Source of the DNA: Paenibacillus paeoniae | GTDB lineage: Bacteria > Bacillota > Bacilli > Paenibacillales > Paenibacillaceae | DNA length: 64,000 nt | Assembly: GCF_003388735.1 (NCBI RefSeq) | Contig: NZ_QUBQ01000001.1 | Span: 372,001-436,000, forward strand | Direction: 5' to 3' | Part shown: positions 1 to 7,528 of the stretch, in pieces | Layout of the letters: every line of letters starts with the position of its first letter | Numbering within the stretch: the stretch's first letter is position 1 | Made by a program: the position numbers and the translations under genes | The notes under the pieces: model-generated | Seen by the model: only the letters and a program-made list of their open reading frames with translations | Told to the model about the DNA's origin: nothing | Database searches by the model: none

Positions 1-1
1 C

Positions 2-625
2 TTACTGCTCCAGCGGGGCATCTATCCGCTCCATGGCAGTGCGCTGGCCATTAACGGCAAAGCTTATGCCATCGTGGGGCAATCCGGAGCGGGCAAATCA
101 ACGCTTGCTTCTGCCCTGATCGAGAAAGGCTTCCGGCTGCTGAGCGATGATGTAATCGCCGTGTCGCACGATTCGCTCACGGGACAGCCCATCGTAGCGC
201 CATCCTACCCTCAGCAGAAGCTATGGCAGAATAGTCTGGAGGCGATGGGTCAGAGCCATGAAGCGTTGCGCTCGATCTTCGGCAGAGAGACCAAATATTG
301 CGTACCGCTTACGGATAGCTTCCATGGAACGTCCTTGCCGCTGGGAGGCGTCTTCGAGCTGACGAGGACGACAGAGCTTGACGGAATTGAATTGGAACCC
401 GCGGGCAAGCTGGAGCGTCTGCCTCTCTTGTTCAGGCATACGTACCGGTATCAGTTGATCGAGCGGATGAACTTGATGAAATGGCATTTCGAGCAATCGG
501 CAGCGCTGGCCTCAAGGCTGAATATTTATCGGCTGCGCCGTGGCGAATCCGCGTTCACTGCGCCGCAATTAGCCGATCTGATCTTGAATACGATATCGAC
601 GGAGGGAACAGACCATGGATTATAG
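2..625 (+). CDS. HprK-like lasso-peptide kinase, 5'-truncated by window start
   Basis: The frame is open from base 2, so the start lies upstream. The visible part begins with an HPr-kinase-like segment (LHGSALAINGK) and a P-loop, GQSGAGKST, followed by a LLSDDVIAV stretch, as in HPr kinase/phosphorylase C-terminal domains. Stand-alone kinases of this fold in Bacillales lasso-peptide operons (paeninodin type) phosphorylate the C-terminal serine of the precursor peptide. The neighbours support that role: its last 11 bases overlap a PqqD-like gene, followed by a B2 protease and an ABC exporter. The protein lacks the N-terminal regulatory domain of true HprK only as far as can be seen; the missing 5' end could change this. 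Role assignment is by family and context, not by any visible substrate. Confidence 0.8.
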   Translation, partial: LLLQRGIYPLHGSALAINGKAYAIVGQSGAGKSTLASALIEKGFRLLSDDVIAVSHDSLTGQPIVAPSYPQQKLWQNSLEAMGQSHEALRSIFGRETKYCVPLTDSFHGTSLPLGGVFELTRTTELDGIELEPAGKLERLPLLFRHTYRYQLIERMNLMKWHFEQSAALASRLNIYRLRRGESAFTAPQLADLILNTISTEGTDHGL

Positions 626-935
626 AGGGGAATTGATCAGCCGGCCTGACCATCAAGCGTTATCGCTGAATCTGATTGCCGTGCAGAACAACAACAACAT
701 CGCCAGCGATATGAATGGCGAGAAAGTGCTTCTCAGCATTGATAACGGAAAGTACTACAATCTGGGCGCAATCGGCGGACGCATCTGGGATATGATGGCG
801 CATCCCGAGACAATCGGTTCCATGGTCAACACGTTGATGGATGAATACGAGATTGACCGGACAACTTGCGAGGAACAAGTGTTTTCGTTCCTGACGCATC
901 TTTCCGAAGAACGGCTAGTCCAATTCGGCATGTAA
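615..935 (+). CDS. PqqD-family lasso peptide B1 protein (leader-peptide recognition)
   Basis: This 106-residue protein has the PqqD fold signature: a short N-terminal strand region (ISRPDHQALSLN), the core KVLLSIDNGKYYNLGAIGG around residues 40-56, then IWDMM and a helical C-terminus. In lasso-peptide pathways the B1 protein is the RiPP recognition element that binds the precursor leader and presents it to the B2 protease. The ATG at 615 overlaps the kinase gene by 11 bases and lies behind a GGAGGGA site, which indicates translational coupling. Only 13 bases separate it from the B2 gene. Assignment is strong from fold motif plus context. Confidence 0.85.
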   Translation: MDYRGELISRPDHQALSLNLIAVQNNNNIASDMNGEKVLLSIDNGKYYNLGAIGGRIWDMMAHPETIGSMVNTLMDEYEIDRTTCEEQVFSFLTHLSEERLVQFGM

Positions 936-948
936 GGCTGGTGAATTC

Positions 949-1431
949 ATGTCGATCATAAGGAAGCTAAAGCTGCTAATGTCCTACGATATCCGAACCA
1001 TTGCGTTGCTCGTGGAAGCGACCTTCTATATGGGATGGGCAAGATATCAGCTGCTGTACCGTCCGTTCCCAGGCCTTGCTGCCCGACTGGGAGAGCCCAT
1101 GAAGGAGACGGGATATGAGGAGAACGAAACGAGGCGCAAGGAACTGGCTCGAATCCGCCAAGCGCTTAAGTTGATGAGCGGGCATACCTTCTGGGAGAGC
1201 AAATGTCTCGTTCGCGCCGTTGCAGGTCTCAAAATGCTGGAGAGACGCGGAATCGAAAGCACTTTATATCTGGGAACCGCCAAAAACGAAACGGGTGGCA
1301 TGATTGCTCATGCCTGGCTTCGTAGCGGACCGTGGTATATTACCGGGGCGGAAGAGATGAACTTATTTACTGTGACAGGCAAGTTTGCCCGAAGCATGGC
1401 ATTCAAGGGCCGGAGGGCGATGAAGGTATGA
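949..1431 (+). CDS. Lasso peptide B2 protein (transglutaminase-like leader protease)
   Basis: The 160-residue protein carries the transglutaminase-core signature of lasso B2 proteases: Cys86 in the SKCLVRAVAGL segment and His121 in AHAWL. B2 removes the leader peptide from the precursor, with B1 as its recognition subunit. The family usually uses a Cys-His-Asp triad. Here no Asp follows His121 anywhere in the protein; Glu135/Glu136 lie about where the third residue would be expected. The gene's TGA overlaps the ATG of the exporter gene (ATGA), so the four genes form one transcription unit. Function is inferred from motif and operon context. Confidence 0.82.
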   Translation: MSIIRKLKLLMSYDIRTIALLVEATFYMGWARYQLLYRPFPGLAARLGEPMKETGYEENETRRKELARIRQALKLMSGHTFWESKCLVRAVAGLKMLERRGIESTLYLGTAKNETGGMIAHAWLRSGPWYITGAEEMNLFTVTGKFARSMAFKGRRAMKV

Positions 1432-3236
1432 AACAGCTGTTTTATTTTGCAGGACAACTCCATCGGTATTCAGGTAAGATCTTATATTTCAATCTCATCG
1501 GCATGTTGTTTATCGGATTGCTGGACGGTGCGGCAGTCCTGTTGCTGTTGCCGCTGATCAGCGTCATCGGGATTATACCGGCAAGTACGGCATCCATTCC
1601 AGGCACAGGCTTTCTGTCCTTCCTGCAGGAGATGCCCCTCAGTCAGTCGCTCGCGATGATTTTATGTTTTTACGTTGCATTGGTGGCGGCCCAGAGCTTG
1701 CTGCAACGAAATTTATCGCTGAGGGAAGTACGCATACATACAGGTTTCATTAATCATGTGCGGCTGGAAACGTACCGGCTGCTGCTGCAGGCGAACTGGA
1801 CTTTTTTTGTGCGAAAACGAAAGTCGGACTTGATCAATGCGTTGACAGGCGAGTTGGGAAGAGTAACGAACGGCGCATTTTTGTTTCTGCAAATGATAGC
1901 TTCCATTACGTTTACACTCATTCAGATCGGGCTGGCTTTATGGCTGTCCTGGCCTTTAACGCTGTTTATATTGGGCTGCGGCTTGCTGATCGGCTGGCTG
2001 TCACGGCGTTATATCCGAAAGTCGAAACAACTGGGAGCTGTTACCGTCGAATTGGCCCAGAGTTATTTGGCAGGCATCACCGATCATTTTAATGGAATGA
2101 AAGAAATCAAAAGCAACTCGCTCGAGGGGTCCCGCTATCGCTGGCTGCAAGATTGGTCGGTGAAGATCGAGCGCGAACGATACGAATACTCCAAGGTGCG
2201 GAACAATTCGCAGCTGTTCTATAAATGGGCTTCGGCTCTCTTGATTGCAGTGTTCATCTTTGCCGCAGTTACCTTATTCGATACGCAAGGTGGACAGATG
2301 CTGCTGATCACGCTATTGTTCGCGAGACTGTGGCCCCGATTTACCGGCATTCAATCCAATCTGGAGCAGCTTGCCTCTTCCATTCCCGCCTTCAGGGCGC
2401 TAATGGAGCTTCAGCTTGAATGCAAGGCGGAGAGGGAGCGGGGCGTACGAGGGGAAGAAACGTTCGGAGAGAAGCTCCTTCCCTTGCCAATGAACGAGGC
2501 GCTGGAGCTGAAGGAGATTTTCTTCCGCTACGATCGCAACAGTCCGGACTATACGCTGCATGATGTCAGTCTCCGTATTCCTGTGAACGGGATGACGGCC
2601 ATTGTAGGCAAGTCCGGTGCAGGCAAAAGCACAATCGTTGATATGCTGCTGGGATTAATTGAGCCCGAGCGGGGAGTGGTAGCCGTAGACGGCAAGCTGC
2701 TTCAGCCGGAGCAAGTGACGAGACTTCGGCGATCGATCAGCTATGTTCCGCAGGATTCGTTCCTGTATCATGCCAGCATCCGTGACAATTTGCTGTCGAT
2801 CGATCCGGATGCGACTGAGGAGCAGATGTGGGAGGCGATGGAATTTTCGTCGGCGATCGAATTTGTCCGCGGGTTGCCTCAGGGACTGGATACCGTCATT
2901 GGGGATCGCGGCGTCCTGCTCTCCGGCGGGGAGCGGCAGCGTCTTGTACTCGCGCGAGCGATACTGCGGGGACCCTCCATTCTCATTCTAGACGAAGCGA
3001 CGAGTGCGCTGGACAGCTTGAACGAATCCAAAATTCAAAGTGCCTTGGAGCGGCTGAGAGGCAAGCTGACGATTATCGTCATTGCCCATCGCTATACAAC
3101 GATTCAAAATGCGGATCATGTTATTGTGGTGGACGATGGCCGTGTCGTGCAAGCGGGTGAGTTCAAGACGCTCGCGGAGGAACAGGGCGGCATGTTCCGA
3201 AGCTTGCTCGGAAGCAAGCAGCCAGTAGCAATGTAG
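1428..3236 (+). CDS. ABC exporter (fused permease-ATPase) of the lasso cluster
   Basis: This 602-residue protein has a multi-spanning N-terminal half (roughly residues 20-310) and a C-terminal ATPase with Walker A GKSGAGKST near residue 395, signature LSGGERQR near 498, and Walker B ILILDEATSALD near 520, followed by the H-loop histidine in IAHRYTT. It is the exporter/immunity type of transporter (padeD-like) that ends lasso-peptide operons. The ATG at 1428 was chosen over an in-frame GTG-type start at 1332 because it overlaps the B2 stop codon and sits 11 bases after GGAGG. The cargo is presumably the mature lasso peptide encoded upstream of the window. Confidence 0.88.
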   Translation: MKQLFYFAGQLHRYSGKILYFNLIGMLFIGLLDGAAVLLLLPLISVIGIIPASTASIPGTGFLSFLQEMPLSQSLAMILCFYVALVAAQSLLQRNLSLREVRIHTGFINHVRLETYRLLLQANWTFFVRKRKSDLINALTGELGRVTNGAFLFLQMIASITFTLIQIGLALWLSWPLTLFILGCGLLIGWLSRRYIRKSKQLGAVTVELAQSYLAGITDHFNGMKEIKSNSLEGSRYRWLQDWSVKIERERYEYSKVRNNSQLFYKWASALLIAVFIFAAVTLFDTQGGQMLLITLLFARLWPRFTGIQSNLEQLASSIPAFRALMELQLECKAERERGVRGEETFGEKLLPLPMNEALELKEIFFRYDRNSPDYTLHDVSLRIPVNGMTAIVGKSGAGKSTIVDMLLGLIEPERGVVAVDGKLLQPEQVTRLRRSISYVPQDSFLYHASIRDNLLSIDPDATEEQMWEAMEFSSAIEFVRGLPQGLDTVIGDRGVLLSGGERQRLVLARAILRGPSILILDEATSALDSLNESKIQSALERLRGKLTIIVIAHRYTTIQNADHVIVVDDGRVVQAGEFKTLAEEQGGMFRSLLGSKQPVAM

Positions 3237-3296
3237 CTGCAAATTCTCTATACTGAATCTTATATCGTTATAAGATGAGGTGAGAGGAGAGCCGCT

Positions 3297-4082
3297 ATGA
3301 ATCTGCTGTTGGAATGGCTCGCTATCGCTGCGGCTGCGGCCGCCTTGCTCTATATCGCCTTGATCGTTCCTACCCGCTGGCTCAAGATCGAGCAGGTGCG
3401 GCACTCGCTTGACATCGGCGCCCGTATCCTGCAAATTAGCGACTTGCATGTAGATATGCTACGAATATCGTCCCAGAAGCTCCAAGAAGCGATCCATAAA
3501 TCCAACCCGGACTATATCTTTCTAACCGGCGACTACACATTCAAGGCAAGCTGTTTGCCTGCGCTGGATCGTTATATAGGTGTAATCGCAGCAGCCGGCG
3601 TCCCTGTCTATGCCGTGCTTGGCAATCACGATCATAACTTTCCCGATGCCAAAAGAATAATCGATGTGATGGAGCGGCATGGCGTAGCTGTGCTTCGCAA
3701 CAAATCGGTGGAGCTGCCGGATTTCTACTTGGTAGGGATCGATAATTATGGAACCGGCCACAGCCGGATACAGGAAGCCTATAGGGGGGTAAGCGACAGC
3801 GGAAAGAAGCCCGTAATCGTCATTACCCATGATCCCAATATCGTGCCTGTGCTGCAGATGCGCTTCGATTATTTATTATCCGGGCATCTGCACGGGAAGC
3901 AGATGAACGTTCCCTTTTTTTTCTCTTTCGTGCAGAAAGGAGCGTTGCCTGCCAAAGGGATCTATAAAGGGCTGCATCATACCCCGAACGGCGGCTCTTA
4001 TTATATTTCCAAAGGGATTGGTCAAGCTGGCATAAATGCACGTTTTATGGTCAGAAGCGAGATTACGCTTCATGAAATATGA
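3297..4082 (+). CDS. Membrane-anchored metallophosphoesterase
   Basis: The 261-residue protein begins with a hydrophobic anchor (about residues 3-24) and then shows all calcineurin-like metal-binding blocks: SDLH with Asp49/His51, GDYTF with Asp79, GNHDH with Asn110/His111, ITHDP, and SGHLHGKQ. Relatives such as YkuE/YaeI-type enzymes act at the outer membrane face on lipid or phosphodiester substrates; the substrate here is unknown. It starts 60 bases after the lasso exporter gene behind a GAGAGGAGAG site. A small hairpin (3258-3275) without a U tract lies between them, so read-through from the lasso operon is possible. It ends in the bidirectional terminator stem. Confidence 0.85.
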   Translation: MNLLLEWLAIAAAAAALLYIALIVPTRWLKIEQVRHSLDIGARILQISDLHVDMLRISSQKLQEAIHKSNPDYIFLTGDYTFKASCLPALDRYIGVIAAAGVPVYAVLGNHDHNFPDAKRIIDVMERHGVAVLRNKSVELPDFYLVGIDNYGTGHSRIQEAYRGVSDSGKKPVIVITHDPNIVPVLQMRFDYLLSGHLHGKQMNVPFFFSFVQKGALPAKGIYKGLHHTPNGGSYYISKGIGQAGINARFMVRSEITLHEI

Positions 4083-4127
4083 ACAACGCCCTTAATAGCC
4101 ATTTGGCCGTTAAGGGCGTTGTTCATA
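4078..4127. terminator. Bidirectional terminator hairpin
   Basis: A nearly perfect inverted repeat pairs GAACAACGCCCTTA with TAAGGGCGTTGTTC around a short spacer, and includes the stop codon of the phosphoesterase gene. It lies between convergent genes. There is no long U tract, so efficiency is uncertain. Confidence 0.7.
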
Positions 4128-4137
4128 TCGGCAGAGC

Positions 4138-4413
4138 TTATGGTTCGTCCTGTACTTCGGGGATGGACGCGTTATCGTCTTCGCCAGGATAACGGCGAGG
4201 GAGTCCGGCGTGCAGCTCCTGGTTCTCGTAACCGAATCGTGGCGAAGACCGCTGACCCGTGCTCCATGGGGTGCTTTTGCCCAGTGACTCGCTAATCAGA
4301 TCCGAACTGTAAGGCCCTTCCGGAAATTCCTCGAGAGCAAGATCATTTTGGTGAGACTCCACCGTATCTAAATCCTCATATGCGTCGCGCTGTTCCGAAT
4401 CAAACCGATCCAA
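4138..4413 (-). CDS. Small acidic hypothetical protein
   Basis: I do not recognise this 91-residue protein. It is rich in Asp, Glu, Ser and Pro, has no hydrophobic segment and looks unstructured and soluble. The start is taken as TTG at 4413 because AGGAGGG lies eight bases upstream of it; an in-frame TTG six bases earlier (4419) would be only two bases from the site. It is convergent with the phosphoesterase gene and follows the other minus-strand gene by about 50 bases, so the two may be co-transcribed. No function is proposed. Confidence 0.55.
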   Translation of the reverse strand: MDRFDSEQRDAYEDLDTVESHQNDLALEEFPEGPYSSDLISESLGKSTPWSTGQRSSPRFGYENQELHAGLPRRYPGEDDNASIPEVQDEP

Positions 4414-4463
4414 TGGCAAGCCCTCCTGACTTGTAGTTGTTTGCCACCCTAGGTTTGCCGAGA

Positions 4464-4760
4464 TTAGTCGGTAAAATTCACCGTGCCAACCACGAAGTAG
4501 AGAAATTGGGCCAGCTCCCCGGCTTCTTCCTCGGTCAGCTTGAACGTATGCTCCAGATAGCCTTCCTCTTCCAGATCGTCCGGCCCGATAATAGCTGTTT
4601 TGCCCGACTGCAGGTCGGTAATCAATTTTTTGCCGTAGAAACGGTTTGTCGAGGTGACGGCCAGATCGAATCTTTTTAAGCTTGGCGTAATAAAAGTAGT
4701 GAATCTCGTCGTTGTATCCTCTGTCGTATCCGACATAAAGTCGTATTGAGGCAAATCCAT
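4464..4760 (-). CDS. Small conserved protein resembling DUF3055
   Basis: The 98-residue product has the pattern DTTEDTTTRF...RFDLAVTSTNRFYGKKL...AIIGPDDLEEEGYLEHTF, which resembles the short Firmicutes family DUF3055, of unknown function. There are no membrane segments. The ATG at 4760 was preferred over one at 4778 because GGAGGA lies eight bases before it. A TATAAT on this strand (4791-4796) is a possible -10 element without a convincing -35. The family name is from memory and should be treated as tentative. Confidence 0.65.
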   Translation of the reverse strand: MDLPQYDFMSDTTEDTTTRFTTFITPSLKRFDLAVTSTNRFYGKKLITDLQSGKTAIIGPDDLEEEGYLEHTFKLTEEEAGELAQFLYFVVGTVNFTD

Positions 4761-4849
4761 AGGCGTAATCCTCCGCATCGGTTTTGAGATTATTATACCT
4801 GAATGCGAGGCAAAAGATAAGGAAGTGTATAGCCTGTTACAGGAGAGTC

Positions 4850-4878
4850 TTGCCTAATGTTCCGTAATATGTTAGAAT
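4850..4878 (+). promoter_or_regulatory. Sigma-A-type promoter upstream of the HRDC gene
   Basis: TTGCCT (4850-4855) and TAGAAT (4873-4878) are separated by exactly 17 bases. The expected transcript begins near 4885 and immediately meets the terminator-like hairpin at 4909-4950 before reaching the gene at 5018. Confidence 0.6.
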
Positions 4879-4908
4879 AATGGAAATCGAATTATGGAAC
4901 GTGTGAGG

Positions 4909-4950
4909 AAGCACCTCTTCTGCCTTTGCGGAAGGGGTGCTTTTTTTTTT
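4909..4950 (+). terminator. Intrinsic terminator inside the leader of the HRDC gene
   Basis: A 12-bp stem (AAGCACCTCTTC with GAAGGGGTGCTT, one G-U pair) is followed by ten T residues, a textbook rho-independent terminator on the plus strand. There is no plus-strand coding gene between 4082 and here, so it can only stop the transcript from the promoter at 4850 or read-through. That suggests an attenuator or a short RNA. Confidence 0.75.
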
Positions 4951-5017
4951 GCATGTCTGAAGACGGGGCGTTCGTTCTTGCATTCGCCATATAACTTGAC
5001 GAAAGGTGAGATGAAGG

Positions 5018-6031
5018 ATGCAAATCGTATTTTTGAACACGTTTGAGAAACCGGTAGAGGGAGGACGAGTCGATGTCGCTCAACTTTCCATATGCGAGGA
5101 TGGAGGTCTGTGGAGAGTGCTCTGGCTGGAAGCGGGCGCAGGCGCTGACGAGGGCGGCAAGAACGAGCCGCATCGCTGGTTTGAGGGGACGTCATGGGAG
5201 GAGCTGCTGGCGGCCTTCCGTTACGGTGTGGCTAAAATGATGGGGGCCGGCTATGTTCCGATTATCGAGGGCATGCTGGAGAGCGGACGCGCTTCCGGCG
5301 GCAGTCTGCCGTCCATGCTGCAATGTTACGGAGAGCTGAACGCCGATGAAACCTTGTTCAATGAGCTAAGAGAGTGGCGGCGCAAGACGGCGGCTGCAGA
5401 GAAGCGATCGGCGTATTTGGTCGCTTCGAACCGTATGTTATGGATGATTAGCGCATATGTCCCGCATAACCTCGACGAGTTGAAGCAATTGCCCGGCTGG
5501 GGCAAGAGCAAGCAGGAAGCTTACGGAGAAGCGGTCATCGGCTTGACCGCCGGAGTGGAGCGGGCGACTTCATTTCCTCTGGATTGGGTGGCGGACAATT
5601 TGGATGAGGAACATTATACAGCGTGGTTGTATAAGCAGAAGGAGAACAAGTATAAGGGCATAATGGATCGCCAGCAGCAAAAACGCCGCATACTGGACTT
5701 GCTGCAGCAGTCGGGCGGATTGGATGAATTGCAGTCCGAGCTGAAGCTGCCGCGCAGGGAGCTTCTCATGCGAATCGAGCTGCTGGAGCAGGAAGGGTAT
5801 GATGTAGACGGTCTAATTCAGCGGGAGCTGGACACGGTTCCCGAGGAGGAGCAGGAGCAGATCATGGAGGCGATGGCATCGATCGGGGACCGATATTTGA
5901 AGCCCGTGCTCCAGCACGTATACGGCGAAACTGCCGCCGCACAGTCCGGGAAGCCGGTTGAAATGCTATACGAAAGACTTAGGCTGATTAGAATACATTT
6001 CCGGAAAAAGACCCAAGAGAAAGCCGTTTAG
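5018..6031 (+). CDS. HRDC-domain protein
   Basis: This 337-residue soluble protein contains an HRDC-like helical domain at about residues 118-190 (ELREWRRKTAAAEKRSAYLVASNRML...LDELKQLPGWGKSKQEAYG), the nucleic-acid-binding module found in RecQ and RNase D. It has no helicase motifs. A coiled, charged C-terminal half (ILDLLQQSGGLDELQSEL...) resembles a winged-helix or HTH-like segment. The ATG at 5018 follows AAAGGTGAG by seven bases. Its leader carries a promoter and a complete terminator. The partner and role are unknown. Confidence 0.75.
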   Translation: MQIVFLNTFEKPVEGGRVDVAQLSICEDGGLWRVLWLEAGAGADEGGKNEPHRWFEGTSWEELLAAFRYGVAKMMGAGYVPIIEGMLESGRASGGSLPSMLQCYGELNADETLFNELREWRRKTAAAEKRSAYLVASNRMLWMISAYVPHNLDELKQLPGWGKSKQEAYGEAVIGLTAGVERATSFPLDWVADNLDEEHYTAWLYKQKENKYKGIMDRQQQKRRILDLLQQSGGLDELQSELKLPRRELLMRIELLEQEGYDVDGLIQRELDTVPEEEQEQIMEAMASIGDRYLKPVLQHVYGETAAAQSGKPVEMLYERLRLIRIHFRKKTQEKAV

Positions 6032-6171
6032 ACTAGATTAACTCTTCATTTTTTTGTAGGTCTAAAGATCGATATGCAGCATTACTAGTATACTTGTCCT
6101 ATTAATTCAAGTATAATAGTGGCAAAATAGACAAATAGCGAATTTTGTCGAAAAAGGAGCGCATCCTCTTT

Positions 6172-6633
6172 ATGAAGGCAGAATATATAAATCCGTTTCT
6201 TGAGTCAGCAAAAATCGTAATTGAGCAACTTGTGCAGATTAAGCCTGCTACAGGGCAGCTCGGAGTCAAGGACATTAAGTTCGTAGAAAACTATATTTGG
6301 ATACAAATAGGATTAAACGGACAAATGAACGGTGATATTGTATTCGGACTTAGTGAACAGGTGGCTCTGAAGATGGTTTCGGCGATGATGGGCGGATATG
6401 CGATTTCCGAGATTGATGAGATGGGACGCAGCGCGATCTCCGAACTGGGCAATATGATTAGCGGCAATGCCAGCACGATCTTGTACAATCAGGGTGTAAG
6501 AGTGGATATTACGCCGCCGAAGCTGATTCAATCAGCCCAGGCAGCCGGATTCAATGCTACGAAAGCACTGACGGTTCCCCTAATTATGGACGGAATCGGT
6601 GAACTGGATATTCAAGTGCTTATTGCCTCTTAA
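6172..6633 (+). CDS. cheX: CheX-like chemotaxis phosphatase
   Basis: The 153-residue protein matches the CheC/CheX phosphatase fold. It has the catalytic motif ExxN in SAISELGNMISGNAS (Glu91, Asn94) and the downstream TPPKLI segment. CheX removes the phosphoryl group from CheY-P to tune flagellar signalling in the cytoplasm. The ATG at 6172 was chosen because MKAEYINPFL is the usual N-terminus in the group and AAGGAG lies upstream, although at a rather long distance (about 12 bases). The gene stands alone, with TATAAT at 6112-6117 as a likely -10 and a terminator immediately after it. Confidence 0.85.
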   Translation: MKAEYINPFLESAKIVIEQLVQIKPATGQLGVKDIKFVENYIWIQIGLNGQMNGDIVFGLSEQVALKMVSAMMGGYAISEIDEMGRSAISELGNMISGNASTILYNQGVRVDITPPKLIQSAQAAGFNATKALTVPLIMDGIGELDIQVLIAS

Positions 6634-6642
6634 ATACAGAAG

Positions 6643-6668
6643 AAGCTCCTAATTTGGAGCTTTTTTTT
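6643..6668 (+). terminator. Intrinsic terminator after cheX
   Basis: AAGCTCC and GGAGCTT pair around a six-base loop and are followed by a run of eight T residues. Confidence 0.85.
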
Positions 6669-6715
6669 GCTTAGAGGGCTTGATATGGAGTACACTGAGG
6701 GATGGGTGATGCTGC

Positions 6716-7489
6716 ATGTTGAAAGATAAGATCGTACTCATCTCGGGCGCTTCCAGCGGAATAGGCGCTATCATCGCTTTGATGCTTGCGGACCGGGGAG
6801 CGATACCGGTATTGACCGGCCGAAATATTGAGAGGCTGAAGAAGCATGCGGCCTCTATTAAAGGTGAATGCGCCTATTACGTCATGGATGTAACGAAGAC
6901 ACAAGATGTAGAGAACACGGTCAATGCGGTCATCGCAAAGTACGGTAAAATCGATATCTTGTTGAACAATGCCGGGTATGGCCAATTCGAGACGATTACG
7001 TCTATGCCTGTCGAGCGGTTCGAGGCGATGATGGATACCAACTATATGGGCATTGTACGATGTGTTAAGGCGGTACTGCCTCATATGCAGAAACGCGGCC
7101 AGGGACATATCGTAAATGTGGCCTCGATGGCAGGCAAAATCGGCTCCTCCAAGTCGACCAGCTATTCGGCGACCAAACACGCTGTTCTCGGCTTTACGAA
7201 TTCACTCCGTATGGAGCTCAGGCCGCAAGGCATTCATGTGTCGGCCATTAATCCTGGGCCGATTGACACGGAGTTTTTTGCACTGGCCGACCCTTCCGGC
7301 TCTTATGTGAAAAATGTAAGCTGGTTCATGATGAAGCCGGAGTATGTCTCCCGTGCCATCGTGCGCGTCATGGAGAAACGAACCGCCGAGCTGGATCTGC
7401 CGCGTACGGCGTCCATCGGCATTAAGCTCTACGGATTGTTCCCGAGAATAGCGGATAAGCTGTTCGGCGGACTGTTCAACAAGAAATAA
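6716..7489 (+). CDS. Short-chain dehydrogenase/reductase (YqjQ-like)
   Basis: This 257-residue cytosolic oxidoreductase has the classical SDR blocks: nucleotide-binding SGASSGIG (residues 10-17), NNAG (84-87), catalytic Ser137, and YSATK with Tyr150/Lys154. The PGPIDTEF segment after the active site is typical of the DltE/YqjQ-like branch. Substrate is unknown. It lies 40 bases ahead of the DEAD-box gene in the same direction with no terminator between, so the two are probably co-transcribed. Confidence 0.85.
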   Translation: MLKDKIVLISGASSGIGAIIALMLADRGAIPVLTGRNIERLKKHAASIKGECAYYVMDVTKTQDVENTVNAVIAKYGKIDILLNNAGYGQFETITSMPVERFEAMMDTNYMGIVRCVKAVLPHMQKRGQGHIVNVASMAGKIGSSKSTSYSATKHAVLGFTNSLRMELRPQGIHVSAINPGPIDTEFFALADPSGSYVKNVSWFMMKPEYVSRAIVRVMEKRTAELDLPRTASIGIKLYGLFPRIADKLFGGLFNKK

Positions 7490-7528
7490 GATAACGACAG
7501 GGTTAAAGAAGATAAGCGAGGTATAACA

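Noticed and set aside
6060..6080. Sigma-D (flagellar) promoter for cheX
   Set aside because: CGATAT is present but the TAAA element is at the wrong distance; a TATAAT at 6112 is more likely.
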